The notes below the pieces were generated by a model. It made no database searches, was not told where the DNA came from, and worked only from the letters and a program-made list of their open reading frames with translations. 64,000 nucleotides of DNA from Bradysia coprophila (Eukaryota > Arthropoda > Insecta > Diptera > Sciaridae). Positions 13,701 through 25,926 of this stretch are shown one piece after another. Every line of letters begins with the position of its first letter. Within the stretch, counting starts at the first letter, position 1. The stretch covers positions 10,820,001 through 10,884,000 of the forward strand of contig NW_023503493.1 of assembly GCF_014529535.1 (NCBI RefSeq). Direction: 5' to 3'. The position numbers and the translations under genes are program-made.

Positions 13701-16700
13701 AAGAATTTTGCGAAAACTTTTTGTATCTACTGTCTCAGATGGTCGGTGATCTATTGCTACGATCTGTTCGTTTATATAGTAAACCAAAAAAAAATGTTTA
13801 ACATTTTCAACGATTATTAATTAAATATTTACCTATTTTTGTATGCTCCAATCCTCATGCCTGCACCATACTTCTTGTGTTGAATATGAACCATGCATTA
13901 TTATAAACCAAAAAAAAAACCTAAAATCCAATTAAATAAAAAAACATAAAACCAAACCAAAAAAAACACCAAACGAATAAAAATCACAGGACAAGGGTAC
14001 TCAATAAATACGGAAGCTGTTTATCCATACAAGCCCCCACGATATGCGCAATTTGGCGAAGGTAACCACATCAACAAAATATGTTTTTTCTTAAAACAAA
14101 ATTAAAAATTTTTTATTTTAATTGGAACATTGGATTTTCAAAATAAAACCGAACTAAAACCAGCCATCATTTTATACATTACCAAAACCTAAAAACATTT
14201 TACATAACAGCGAATACGTAACAACCATTAAAACGGTGTTATTTACCAAATAACTTTTACAGATGACGCGAAAGTTTTGGTGATTGAGCTTATGTTTTTT
14301 TCCTTTAGAATTAAAAAAAAAGTTGAAAAAATTTAAAAATCATAATTTTTTGTGGCATACAACGTGTTTTTTCTAGCATTAAAATTTGATGGATCACTAA
14401 AACAAAATTTGGCTTTGTGTGCAACATTTTTTTAATTTTATATTTCTTTCGACCTATCTTGTCACAATTTCATCGTTGCTTGTATTTGGATTCTTTTGCC
14501 GCGTGAATATTGTTTTTACTTCATATCACGTTTTATTTTAGAATTTAAGTCTCTCATTGATCGATCAAAACATTACTTTTGGTCTTTCGGTGCTAATTCT
14601 ACGTTAAATGTCCTGGAAGAATCGTCATTGAAGTCATGCTAACATAGTAAAATGGTGATGTGAAATTAAAACCCAAAAATTTTTCTTTTTCGATTTTAAT
14701 TTACAGGATTACCCAGACCAATGAGCTAATGAGAAATATAATGATTCACTCGCTGATTTTTTTCCTTAAATAAAATCAAACGCAGCTGTGTCGGATAACG
14801 ATTTTAGGCCCAGGTCTAATTTTTTTGCAATCGAGAAGATTTACGACTAAAAACATAGCACTCCTCCTAGCATTGACACTGAAATAACAATCGTCACATT
14901 TGAAGACTTTAGTGATAAGATCTACCGCTTAATATTGGGTTCACTTATTCAACGAATCACCATAGAAGAAGAAGAAACCATAGAGCCATATTATTAGTAT
15001 ATTACTTCCGAGATTCCAAGTTGTTTATTTGATAAGTGGGGTGTTACAGCCCGACCCGAAGGGGAGGGCTGTATTCCCCACTTGTCAAATAACAAATTGG
15101 AACCTCGTAAGTACAATGCTTTACGTGATTAGGCAATGTAAATGAAAATGAAACATGCTGTAACACGTAAAAGATTATAGATACATGTGACGGACAATCG
15201 AGGCTTGCCGAGATTGCCTCTCATGTATCGATATCCTATTTAATCATATGAGCGAAAACGAGACAACAACAGTTTCACTTGTCAATAATTTCCATTTATC
15301 CATCTAGACAGCTGATTTATCCTTCTAGATAAATAAACGTGACGTCACAACATGGCGCCAAATTTATTTATCGGCCTTCAAATATTTTCTTTGTTAATGC
15401 TAGCAGCAGTGCTTTGAAAAATACAGCAGTTCTTGTGGTGGAACAATTAATTGGAATTTTAGTTAGCCTCCCCTGAAGTGGATTCTCAACATTATTGAAA
15501 AATCTGTCATTCCAAGCTAAAAGATTTGGGGCATCCGTTCCCCAGTTAATTTTTTTGTGCCTTGTGAGCTTTAACGTTTGATAGATTTCTATTAGCACAT
15601 TGTGTTCGTTATTCAATGGAGCGAATTTTATGAATGATAATTATCTCACATTACTTACACTACTGAATGTACTGCAGCAGGAAATACTCAGTTTTATTGT
15701 ATCATTCAGTTTCATTCTTAAATTGATACATTCTTTTCGCTTATCCAACTGAGTCTGAATATCGAACACATTCTCCTCGTTTGAAATAGTAGTAGAATTG
15801 TAATGGTACAAGGTAACGGTGAATTGGTATACTAACGCAAGAGAAGAAGTGCTTCAAATTTTCCATCTGAGTCTAATCTTACCGTATTGTCGACAATGTG
15901 GGAGAGTTAATCACCCAGAGTAGATAGTTAAGAACAATATTTTCCTCGAATATCCTTGTTATATGCTTAATAAGTTGCTTCTATAATTTTTGCTTTCGCA
16001 TCTTAGTATAATTCGGCTGAGGCAAATTGACGCCCCAATCTCTATTCGGTTGAAGTTTGATATTTTCATACCAATCACAATACTTACACCGACGACAGTC
16101 ATTGGCAGAAATGACAGCTCTGGAGTCTGATACTCTATTTAATTCAAGAGATTGATACAAAAATCTATTACTTCATCTGCTTCAATATTACGTTGTGTTA
16201 TATATGACGGTCTTTAGGCAGAGTTCTCAAGTTGATTTTTGTTGTCACGGTCACAAATGTCGTTGACACAGAGCTCCTAAAATGCGGAATGTCAGAATTG
16301 TATCTACGACAAACGAATTCCAATCGTTAACTTTTCTGCAAATCGATCAAACATAAAAGTCCGTGCAGTTGTTTGTTGTCTGCAATAACTCTGCCACTTT
16401 GTCATTCTGCAAATATCAAAATTTCATACCAATCCTAACCCTATACGGTCCAGGCCTAATAAACTTTATAACAAAGAATGGACATTAATGCCATTTACCT
16501 CAACGCTTCTAGAAGGAGTATTTGTTCTCTTTCAAATAATGTTTTCCCTGCTTTATCCAGTTCTGATCATTTACCCAGTTTGCTTTTTCTGTAGCTTTTT
16601 GAAATTAATCTATGTAGCCTCAACCATTGGATGAACTTTTTTTTTGGCTCGGGGGCAGTGTAAATTGTACAATAAAAATCTGAAAAAAGAAACAAAAGAA

Positions 16701-19700
16701 TTCTCAGCAAATCGACGGAATTGACACACCAATCCTTTCAGGACAAGCATATTCGCGCTCACTTAACAGCTCCTATTCGAAGGTGTGGTCAACAGGCGAA
16801 AGTACAGCCACCGAAGATGATTCATATCTCGGCTATTCAGCCGCTACGGGTGATTTTAATGGTGACGGAACAGAGGGTGTTGCAATTGGAATGCCGCGTG
16901 GAGGCGAATTGTTGGGCAAAGTACTTCTATACTCTTGGAACATGACCAATCAGCAGAATATTACGGGTGAACAAATTGGCGCATACTTCGGTTATTCGAT
17001 ATGTGTTGTCGATGTTGATGGTGATAATTATGAAGATTTGATCGTTGGTGCTCCCATGTATACGGAACCAAATAACGAAGGAAAATACGAAATGGGACGG
17101 GTGTACATCATCTTCCAGAATAAATACGTAAGGGGGACTGTAGTGATTGAGATGGAAAGATCGTTTCTTTATTGAATTTTCTTTTTAGAATAAATTCCAA
17201 GAAGTCGTGACCAGAGATGGCGTCAACTCGAGAGCAAGATTTGGCTTGGCTTTGACTTCGTTGAACGACATTAATCAGGATGGATATGGTGATTTTGCTG
17301 TTGGTGCACCATATGACGGTCCCAATGGTCGTGGAGCCGTTTACATTTATCACGGATCAGCCAGTGGACCTTTGGCTAAATATTCGCAAGTCATTTTTGC
17401 TGAAGACGTATCAGACACATATTTAACCACTTTCGGATTCTCTGTGTCGGGTGGTATCGATTTGGATGGCAATAGATATCCAGATATGGTCGTTGGTGCA
17501 TACGATTCCAATAAAGTGGTCATTTTCAAGTGAGTGACCGTCGTGGAATTATTTTTTGGGGTTTTGCCTTTTTAACGAAACGATTCTGTTAAAGGTCTCG
17601 CCCAGTAGCGGTTATGGAAGCAACAACAGCATTTGAAACGGAGACGAAATTAATTTCGCTCGACGATAAGGGTTGCCGGATAAGAAGTGGAAGCAACGTC
17701 ACTTGCACGGGAATAAATTCTTGTCTTAAATACAGCGGAGTGAATCTACCTCAATTTATCGGTATGAATTTGCTATTGGTGTATCTGTAGTGTGCATCAT
17801 ACTCATTTGTTTCCTTTCATTTCAGATATCGACGTTAGTTGGGTGCTCGACTCGAAAGTGAATCGTAATCCTCGAATGTACTTCTTGGACATTGAAAACA
17901 AAAACATTCGTAACACATCGATGAGACTGCATTTTGGCAAGGCGGAATGTATCAAATACCGAGCGTATATCGTCGACAACATTCGCGACAAATTGACTCC
18001 GCTTGAAGTGGAAATGAACTACAGTTTAAGGAATACGCGTGCCAATTTGCCGTCATTGACACGAAAGCCACGATCCATTCTAGAACCGGTTATCGATCAA
18101 AATAAGGGAACCGTTCAAAAAGACTCGATAAACATTCAAAAGAATTGCGGTCCGGATAACATTTGTATTCCAGATCTACGATTGAATGTCAAGTAAGTCA
18201 CTAAGTTCAACCAAGCGATTTTTCTTGCCTTCTAATTCGTTCCGTTTGTGACCAGGACTGTCGACAAATTCCTATTGGGCTCCAAAGAACTTTTGACGTT
18301 CGACATTATAATACCCAATTACGGCGAAGATGCATTTGAGGCCGGCTTCTTTATGGTATTCCCGAAAGGATTGAATTTCAGAAAAGTAGACTATCCTCGC
18401 GATTCACCCATATCCTGTACAGCACCAACACCAGCTACAAATATGACTCTCAAATGTGATCTGGGAAATCCATTGTCAGCTGGAAAGAGCGTGAGTATAA
18501 GTCGAATGGTGTCCAACCATGTACCCAAATTAACATTCCCTTTAATCGACAGGCCAAATTCAAAGTTCTCACCATTCCATCTCAAAAGCATGGCATGGCT
18601 CCCAGCTACGACTTTTACATGGAAGTTAATTCAACGAACCCGGAGGTTGGATCATCATTCGATAACATCATGCGTAAGAGTGTGACCATCGACGTCGAAA
18701 CCAATTTGACCATCAGTGGAAAAGCTGTCGACGCTGAAATCTATTATAACATTTCCGAGTTCAGGAACATCACCAACGCTACGAAAGAGGCGGAAATCGG
18801 TCCGCATTTACGAAACATTTACGAAATTAGCAACGGTGGACCCTCTACTGTCGATCAAGCCGAAATATTTATTTTGATTCCTCATTTAACCATCACCGGA
18901 GACCATTTAATGTATATCCTGGAAAAGCCGGAAACCGTGGGAAACGTTCAGTGTGATCCCACCAACTATGTCAATGTCCTGGGCTTGAAACTGGACGAGG
19001 TTTTGTCGAAGAAAAGCTTTTTGCAGAGCATGCAAGGTATATCCGGAAGTAGGACGATTAGTGGTACGGGTCTATCAATTGAAAAAGGATCGGCATCGGG
19101 AAGCAGTTCGTCTAGCGATGGACGATCGCACACTAACACAGTTTTGACAGAAGAACAAAGGCGAAAGTTTGACGCCGAGGAAGAATTAGAGTCGACAGGT
19201 GATGCGTCAAATGTTCATCGGAGTAGAGCAAAAGAGGCAGCACATTCTTCGGCATACGCATCCCAAATTGGCTCGAGACAAGGAAACGGGCCGACTGTTA
19301 CATACACTGCAAGTCGAAATCGAAGTGGCGTGCAGGGAGAAGATGGCAAAATGGTATATACCGAGTCCAGTACTGAATATTACGGAGCCGGCGATACGAG
19401 GAGTCAATCGTACTTCCAACAACAAAACCAAAGAGCAAATGCGAACTCAGAAGCATCAGGAAAATACCAGAGTAGTCAAGCTGGTTACACCGCTCAAGCT
19501 AATCGTGGTGGCTACGCTAATCAACAAAGCCAGTCCAATCAGGCGTATCGCGGTAGAACTGGTGCTGGTTTAAGGAAAATAGACGACATCCCAACCGAAG
19601 AAAATGTAAACCAGGACATATCTGGTCTTCAGTCAAGAACTCAGACCGAAGGAGCTGTGTCAACAACCGGACGTAGACGAATGAACAGTAAACAGGATGG

Positions 19701-20850
19701 CGAACCACCGAGAACGGATTTCATCAGCGGTATGGACAAAGTGGCTCAAGGTGGACATGGTTTTCGCGCGGGAACATTGGATTTAGGAACATTGGGACGC
19801 GACAATGTGGATGATGAACTAAGACACAGAGGCAGTGCTAGTCATGTGGCCACGGATGGTTCTTACCAGTCGTCACGAGGAGGTTACCAATCTGGTGGCT
19901 CATCTTCTGGGCATCAAGGAACTGGTACAGGGCACTATTCCTCGAGTAACAGTTACTCGACACAAGGCGGAAGAGCAGGTGAACACCATTACCGTCAGCA
20001 TTCCATCAGTTCAGGTGCGTCACATGGTGGCAACACTGCAGGCAGTCATGGCTACACACAAAGTGCATATGGACATGATGGAGGCGCAAACACACAACAG
20101 GAATATGAAGAGGAATATACCGACGACGCCGGCGATGACTACTACGAAAATACAGATGATGTTGATCCGACACAGCGAACGACACAATCCCATGACAGTC
20201 GATTCAAATTGTACGATCGAATGAAACGGCAATCGGTCGATTTTAATGATTTAGCTTTGGAGGAGGCCTTACATTGCAACAGCACGCAATGCGTTATCAT
20301 TCGATGCGTAGCTGGCCCGTTGGAAAAAGACAGTTCTGCATGGATTTCCATTCGAACAAGACTGGTGGCAGCAACATTGAATAAGGTAATTTTGTTGGAA
20401 ACGTTTATAGGGCCAAAGCATCACATTAATGCAACCGAATCATTTCCATTCAGATCACCACAACGGCACCGATGAATTTGTCGACAATGGTCGTAGCACG
20501 AGTGTCTCAGTTACCTTATATCGGCGAACCACAAGAGAAACCAATTAAACGACACGAAGTGGTGTTAACAGCTACCCCAATTGCGGAACCTAAACCAGAC
20601 GTTGTACCATTGTGGGTTTGGGTGCTATCGGCATGCATCGGAGTTCTAATTTTGCTGCTGTTGATTTATCTACTGTACAAGGTATGATCAGTCAGTTCGC
20701 CGGATGTCATTATCGCACGTTCAATTTTCCATTTTAATTTTTCATTTGTCCAAACAGTGTGGATTCTTTAAACGAAATCGCCCGACCGATTCGCAAGAAC
20801 GTCAACCGTTGAACAGAAATGGTGCATACCACGGCGATGAGCATTTGTAA
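4704..20850 (+). CDS. if: Integrin alpha chain, alpha-PS2 (inflated)-type, 5' partial
   Basis: Type I membrane receptor that would pair with a beta integrin to bind matrix. Exons: 4704-4765, 11602-11650, (13990-14061 cassette), 16742-17127, 17189-17529, 17595-17761, 17826-18192, 18256-18490, 18553-20385, 20454-20681, 20758-20850; all GT-AG and phase-consistent. The first begins mid-codon, so signal peptide and early propeller blades lie upstream of the window. FG-GAP/cation-binding blades are visible (DFNGDGTEG, DVDGDNYEDLIVGAP, DINQDGYGDFAVGAP, DLDGNRYPDMVVGAY), then thigh/calf regions, a ~395-residue low-complexity segment (19030-20225), a furin-type site RMKRQS (about 20217-20234), a light chain, a hydrophobic membrane helix (20609-20678) and the cytoplasmic KCGFFKR motif. 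About 1,252 residues are encoded here without the cassette. The PS2 assignment rests on the GAPGSWYWQG region with a ~25-residue alternative exon; the symbol is by presumed orthology. Confidence 0.93.
5168..5262 (+). repeat. Dispersed ~100-bp repeat, copy 1
   Basis: Starts AAAATCTTTTACTTC and continues through a TTATATAGAAGACC stretch to a GTCGCTG end. It resembles segments at 5740-5850, 11062-11165, 13496-13605 and 16155-16262, all in the integrin introns. Confidence 0.5.
5679..5890 (+). repeat. Short tandem duplications within dispersed repeat, copy 2
   Basis: A ~63-bp unit containing AATCTTTTACTTCATT and GACAAGTAAATAAGAACTA occurs twice head to tail (about 5685-5745 and 5748-5805). Just downstream the 22-bp unit GATGGTATAGTTGTCCGTAA occurs twice (5845-5888). 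The second large unit continues into GTCGTTGTCGATAACAGATG, matching the dispersed ~100-bp repeat. Confidence 0.75.
6846..8455. repeat. Long foldback (inverted repeat) element, ~760-bp arms
   Basis: Left arm 6846-7612 is the near-perfect reverse complement of right arm 7699-8455, separated by only 86 bp (7613-7698). Both outer ends read TTAAGAGTGATATCGCC inward, so TTAA borders each end. Arm identity is very high, implying recent formation or gene conversion. No transposase is encoded. A diverged single-arm relative lies at 32420-32965. The element sits in the 6.8-kb integrin intron, so the primary transcript could form a very long RNA hairpin. Confidence 0.92.
8550..8705 (+). repeat. Degenerate AAGTTCTTAA tandem tract
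   Basis: About a dozen imperfect copies of a ~10-bp unit (AAGTTCTTAA / AAGTTCCCAAAA) immediately downstream of the foldback element. Confidence 0.7.
8706..11061. other. Integrin intron sequence, no gene seen
   Basis: AT-rich intronic sequence. A short hairpin element (about 10916-11009) has inverted ends around two AAAATCTAGATTTT palindromes. A reverse-orientation fragment of the ATCTTTTACTTCATTTG-type repeat is near 8973-9000. I see no exon between the 4704 and 11602 exons, whose reading frames join directly. Confidence 0.6.
11062..11165 (+). repeat. Dispersed ~100-bp repeat, copy 3
   Basis: Begins GAAAATCTTTTACTTC and ends GCCGTCGTTGTTTATAACAG, matching the other copies at both ends while the middle is diverged. 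Confidence 0.65.
11651..13495. other. Integrin intron sequence, no gene seen
   Basis: AT-rich intron between the exon ending WYWQ and the cassette exon. A loosely palindromic A/T tract lies at 12745-12910: TTCCCCAAATTTTCC-like runs face GGAAAATTTAAG-like runs. No splice-flanked coding frame was found. Confidence 0.6.
13496..13605 (+). repeat. Dispersed ~100-bp repeat, copy 4
   Basis: GAAAATCTTTTACTTCATAT start and TTTTTGTCGCTGTTGTCGAC end. It lies ~390 bp upstream of the cassette exon. Confidence 0.65.
13990..14061 (+). other. if: In-frame 72-nt cassette exon of the integrin alpha gene
   Basis: Flanked by AG and GTAACC and exactly 24 codons long, encoding a peptide beginning GQGYSINTEAVYPYKPPRY. 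The preceding exon ends WYWQ plus one base and the next exon starts GA CAA. Skipping or including the exon therefore both keep the frame (WYWQ-GQAYSRS or WYWQ-GQGYSINT...GEGQAYSRS). Drosophila alpha-PS2 is known to have a ~25-residue alternative exon at this point of the propeller. The acceptor has almost no pyrimidine tract (A-rich from about 13905), as expected of a weak, regulated exon. Inclusion versus skipping is inferred. Confidence 0.85.
14062..15004. other. Integrin intron sequence, no gene seen
   Basis: AT-rich intron 3' of the cassette exon, dominated by A-runs and T-runs. No coding or RNA gene signal was recognised. Confidence 0.55.
15005..15245. repeat. Two adjacent hairpin-forming repeats in integrin intron
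   Basis: The first hairpin, about 15009-15107, has arms CCAAGTTGTTTATTTGATAA and TTGTCAAATAACAAATTGG with a GC-rich centre (CAGCCCGACCCGAAGGGG). The second, about 15181-15231, pairs TACATGTGACGG with its near-complement before CATGTATCGATA. The outer pieces GCTTTACGTG and CACGTAAAAG (15118-15172) also face each other. Confidence 0.7.
16155..16262 (+). repeat. Dispersed ~100-bp repeat, copy 5
   Basis: Diverged copy beginning AAAATCTATTACTTCATCTG and ending CACAAATGTCGTTG. It is the fifth copy inside integrin introns. Confidence 0.5.
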
Positions 20851-23665
20851 TATTGAAGATACGCAGTACCTAACTACGATTAACCAACAGATGGATGCTT
20901 TATTGATCTTAACTTAAACTGATGTTACACCACGTAGGGTCTTTCAACAAATTGGAAAAGAATTTAAACAAAACAAGAAACGATCAGTGTAGAAGTATTC
21001 GGGAAAGGGAGAAGAAATCGATTACCATGAAGAACGGAAGAAGAAGAAAACAAATCGGAAGAGATAGTGTTAACCTGATGTTGGCTGACCTGATGTTGGT
21101 CCTGGTTTCAAGAAAAATTATGTGGCGACCATGACCCATTTTCGAGAAAATATTTTCTTGTAATTTCGTGAATTATCTTCATTTACTCGAATAATCTTGA
21201 AATTTTTCTCGAATTGACATTTCAAGAAAATTCGAGAAAATCAAGGTGTCGCCGACATGGTTCATACTTTCCCGAATTTTCAAAAATTTTCCCCGTTTTC
21301 GTGACCCGCGAAAATTTGTGAAAATTGTGATTAGGCTTTGTGGCAAGGGAAAGGTCGGAAAGGCAATTTAAAGAAGAAATAAAACGAAACATGCCTTTTC
21401 AGTCAGAAAAAGATCATTTACGTGATTTGCGCACAGAAAATAAAATGTTCGTTCCGCAAGCATATGAAATTCACTACGTAACACCAGCGAATTTTAAGTC
21501 TAACAGTGTGTGATTGCATCCTTCACGCTACAATGCTCACACGATTCCCCAAAAAAAAAAAACTTTCTCCCTTGTGAGATTTTCTAGATTTTGTCGTTTT
21601 TCTCTAGGAACAGAATGTGACGAGATCCTCACTTCGTTTCCATCATCAATAGTCGTTCTATCACGGCATAGGGTCTACCATTTTTTTTTCGATAGGAGCT
21701 TCAAAACGACAAAAATTGAAACCGATGTCCATTGGCGGTTTTTCCCTTGAAAGGTTGTTTTTTTCTGGTCAAGCCTCTCAGGTGATCTATTTCATCTTTT
21801 TCTACACGAATGCTTTTACACTGATGAATCTGGTGGGATGGGTGGGGTAAGTAGATCTATCGTAAAATTCTTATTTCGAGTACTAGTCAAGACAGAAGAA
21901 AAAAATTGAATTTAGATGTTAAATTAAACTAAAAGATTAAATTCGGGATTTAAAAATGAAAACTTACAATAAAACGAAAAGAAAATCGAGGAAAATTTTG
22001 TATTAATCCAAAAATTAAACTGATATTTTAACTAAATGTGAAGCGTAATAATAGAACGAGAGAGAAATGAGTAATAAACATAATGAGACAGATCTAAAAA
22101 AAAGTTTAATTAATTAATCTAAGTGATTTTTCTAATTTAATTAATAAAGAAAATTTAACAAATTCGAGTAGTAAATCGCCATAATATAAAATGCATAACA
22201 CTAAAGACGCTAAAATAATACAAAAATGCAAATCGGAGCGGAGCTGTAAATGTGTCAAGTGAAGAGTACTTAACAGCAAACTACATAATAACTGAAGGTA
22301 TAATGCAAAGATTTTTAGACGATCGCATAATTTATAGGACCTTATATACGGATGAACAGTAGCGATTTAGTTATTCAGTAGAGCTGATGAGTTGAGGTGA
22401 CTATTATATAACGTAATTCCCTGGGAACACTGGGGAAATTTTATTAACTTCTAAAATGGTACACTCAAATTCACCCGAAAGAAAGAATGCTGAAAATTAT
22501 GGAAAATGTGAAAAACTTCAGAAAATTTGGGAAAATATTTTTCCAAAAATAGTCCCTAGAAAATTCCCAACCAGACAAAATTAAACACTGAAATGACTAT
22601 TCGAATGTCAACGAATCTCTTTTTTCTCTACAAGCTCATACACTCGAAGGTCATTTTCGATAAAATTTCGTTAACGGGCAGACATTTTCATCATATGAAT
22701 TTAAAGTTCGCCTTTCAAAACTACACCAGGAACTATTGCTTTCAAAACGTATTATGTAAGACAATGTTCGCGAGTAGTAACATTTCATGTTTAGTCATGG
22801 CTCTTGAGAATAATAAATCCTCAGTCGAATGTATAAGCCATTTATTGTGCCATTACGAAGAAAATCAATCAAAATGCAGTCAGGGAATTCTGAAAACCAA
22901 AAATTCGGATATTTTTCAAAATTTATCAGAATTTTCAGTTTTTTTTAGAATTTAAATTCCAAAAAACCTGAAGACAGCATTCATCACTCCGCTCCAAAAA
23001 TATTGCATTTGGATTTTTTTTAAACATTTTTATTGAAACAACAATCGAATAGACACAAAATCTCTGTTTAGCTGTAAGTAAACACAATTTTTAGAAAGAA
23101 AATCGATCGAAATGTGTTCATGTCTTAAGAAATAATTCTTTTTGTTGACCACAAAATTTAGAGGAACCGATCACACAGTGCCTACGAAACTCACTTGATA
23201 TTAAATGCTTAAAAATGTAAAATAAAGGAAGTTAATTAGAATTTTTTTTTAAATTAATTCAAACGAGTGAGTTATGTACTTATAATTATACATCGATGTT
23301 AAATTAATTAATATTTTAATGTTATACATGAAACTGTCCCTTTCGTTTCGTTGCGTTTTTTGCGATTAAAAATGAGTTTAACAAAACTTTTAAATTTACG
23401 AACTAAGTTGCAACTTAAAACGACTAACTGATTCATTAAAACATAGAAAGATCAATAAAAAAGGAAAATTTTTAGTTGTAAAAATTATATTGCAAACAAT
23501 TAAAAAAAAACTGTAAAAATGTATGGTGTGTGCGTGCGCAGCAGTAAATGAATGTATCATTAATTCTGTGAAAATTTTTAATATTTTTTCTGTGTACAAT
23601 TGTAAATTATTTTTTTATTTTTTTGTTTATTTTTTTCATGTTTTGAGTGTAAATAAATTCTGATT
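20851..23665 (+). other. Probable integrin 3' UTR and downstream spacer
   Basis: No supported coding exon follows the integrin stop. Candidate AATAAA polyadenylation signals occur near 21376, 22074, 22148, 23221 and 23651, so the transcript end cannot be fixed. Stretches at 21130-21340 and 22420-22570 are runs of GAAAATTT/AAATTTTC-type words facing both ways. A 120-codon open frame at 22593-22955 has no recognisable motif and is not called. Confidence 0.45.
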
Positions 23666-25569
23666 GAATAATACCAAAATGTATTTCCATAAATTGTCTA
23701 CGAGTCTTACGCTGGAAATTCAACGAACGCTCAGTCTAAATATGACCAACACCGACTGCCAGATTAGTTTTAGTAATTTCGACCACTACACAGCACGATT
23801 GGACCAAATGGCCCGTAACGTTCCACATTCCACACTTGCTTGTAATACGAAAATAATAGAGCGTGTGTTGTTTAGACAAGCTGCAATGGCGATTGGATGC
23901 TTATTTTCACAATGTAAAAAACGACCCAGCTGTGAAAGACTGAAAGACGACAACTGTGAAATTATTATTATTTAGAAAGCTATACTGAGCATAAAAGGGT
24001 TCCGCCTTGATCGTTTGTATACGCATTTAGGAAACCCCCTAAGCCTCCTACAAAAAGTATGCTCCGGATCCTAAATTCAAAATTCGAAAATTCAAACACT
24101 TTTTGGAAGCGACCTATTTTTCCTATAATGACTGTGGTTTGTCAAACGTTTGGTCCAAGTCCAAATACATATTGTGGACGGAATAGGCATCAAAATACGA
24201 AACTTTTATTTTTTGATAATGCTAAAATATCAAGCAAGTCAGTCAGTCATGATGAATGAAATCTTTATTGAGCAATAAAAGTGTGCTGCCTTCATATAGG
24301 GCTACAACTCGCGAAATTGCCTCAATTCACCGTCCACCACAGACAAGTAATATTATATTACCTGCCTAAAATGATATTCTCGCACTTATCCCACTAAGGC
24401 AAATTTGTTTATCTTGATATATCTCTTCTCGGCAGATAAAATAGAGTATGAACCTCTGTACCAGGATGCTCATTTTGACGATTTGGATTATTTACCTCGG
24501 TTTCGGCTCAGTACATAAACCTCCAAATCCTCAAAATAAACATTTTGGACAGAGGTGCATAGTCTGCTATTACATAATTAGGGATAAAAAGATGAAAAGT
24601 AGAGTTTCCGTGTGAATTTTCTTGATCCAATGCGAAGCCGAGGTCAATAAATACACGAAAACGAGACTTTTCATTTTTATCCCGAGGAATGTAGTGGATT
24701 TTTTATGATGATGGCGTCGAAAGATAAAAGGTACGGTTTTGGTCGCATGTACCATGTAAATAACTATTTTGAGACTTAAACAAATTTTCATGTTTTCCCT
24801 GTTGTAATAAGCCGCCACTTTCGACCCTAAACTGAGTTCATCATTAGATCTTAATCTTTGTGCGTTTCGTTTCTTTGTTCGGTGTCATCGTTCCACATGT
24901 TGTCACCAAAAGAGAGTCGTTTCAGTGACTAACAAACGAAAAACTAATTTGAAAATGAGTTCAGTCTAGGGAAAATCTGTAAAGAAAATGATATTTTTTC
25001 AATTGCATCCAACACATTTTTATGACACCAATTCGGATGTGTGACGGCTGAGATATTAACTAGGCCCTTGGTAGGGCACACCTTAGCTAATTTTTCCCTT
25101 TTAGATAAAACGTTAAATAATAGGAACATTGTTAGATTACAACTTAACAACATAATGTCGTGTCCAGAACTCAATACTAGTAAAATAATTGGAAAGATTA
25201 AAAAAAAACGAATTGATCGATTTTGATAGACATTTTCTCTAATTTTCCCAAACAATATTTTGGAAAAAATTGTGAAAATCTACTAAAATGTATCAGAATT
25301 TGTTCCTTGCCGCTGAACCAGTGACGCCGTAAGTTCGCTGAAAATTCAAAATGAATAGTGAACCAATGCAGGGCTGAATTCCATATTTATTATTATTTTC
25401 ATATATCAGAATGCTTTGAATATGGTTATCCGTCAATTCCCCCTGATTCCCTCAAAATTTAAATTCTGAAGCGCACTTTGGTTCACATAAATTGTTAAAC
25501 TGAAATGGTAATCGTGGGAACGAGCACTTGCCTTAGAGTTATTTACTTTTAATTGCATAAGTCGGTCAA
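23666..25569. other. Intergenic spacer, repeats only
   Basis: Spacer between integrin and the odorant receptor pair. It includes one short inverted-repeat element at 24570-24697. No gene recognised. Confidence 0.5.
24570..24697. repeat. Short inverted-repeat element, TTACATAAYNAGGGATAAAA family
   Basis: Left end TTACATAATTAGGGATAAAA and right end TTTTTATCCCGAGGAATGTA face each other, with inner GATGAAAAG/CTTTTCAT and CGTGTGAATTTT/CACGAAAACG also inverted. Relatives are at 30174-30290, 38703-38839, 38880-38990 and about 57460-57554. This is a typical miniature element pattern. Confidence 0.7.
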
Positions 25570-25926
25570 AATAAAAAAAAACGTAAAACGTGAAACCACA
25601 AAAAAACCTTCGATTTCATTTTGTTTTTCCGTCGGTTTGGACAAAGCACTGTCAAGCGACAGTGCGTTGGTTTGGATCAATAAAAAAAATCATTTGAAGC
25701 GTAACACGAAGGTAAATCCTTAGAAATTACAGAATCGAAGCCTATGATTTTCTCTGAAGAAAAGAACCACTAAATGTGTATTTTACTGGAAATGCAATTC
25801 AACAAACAACGTAACGAATTTCAATTGGTCATTGCGGTCAGGCTTTGTTTTCTTTTCATTTGACTATCAAACGCATTTTACAAAACGGAAAATAATTGAG
25901 TACTCGGTTGATATCAGTGACGCAAA
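25570..25926 (+). repeat. Duplicated 5' flank of odorant receptor, upstream copy
   Basis: Matches 27806-28106 upstream of the second receptor, for example TCCTTAGAAATTACAGAATC in both. The duplication therefore includes the likely promoter and 5' UTR. Confidence 0.8.

Noticed and set aside
19199..20351. Several open frames on both strands inside the large integrin exon
   Set aside because: They are alternate-frame shadows of the long, low-complexity, in-frame integrin segment that ends with the furin site and continues to the membrane helix.
22593..22955. 120-codon open frame after the integrin gene
   Set aside because: No family motif, AT-biased composition, no splice or promoter context; probably 3' UTR or spacer.
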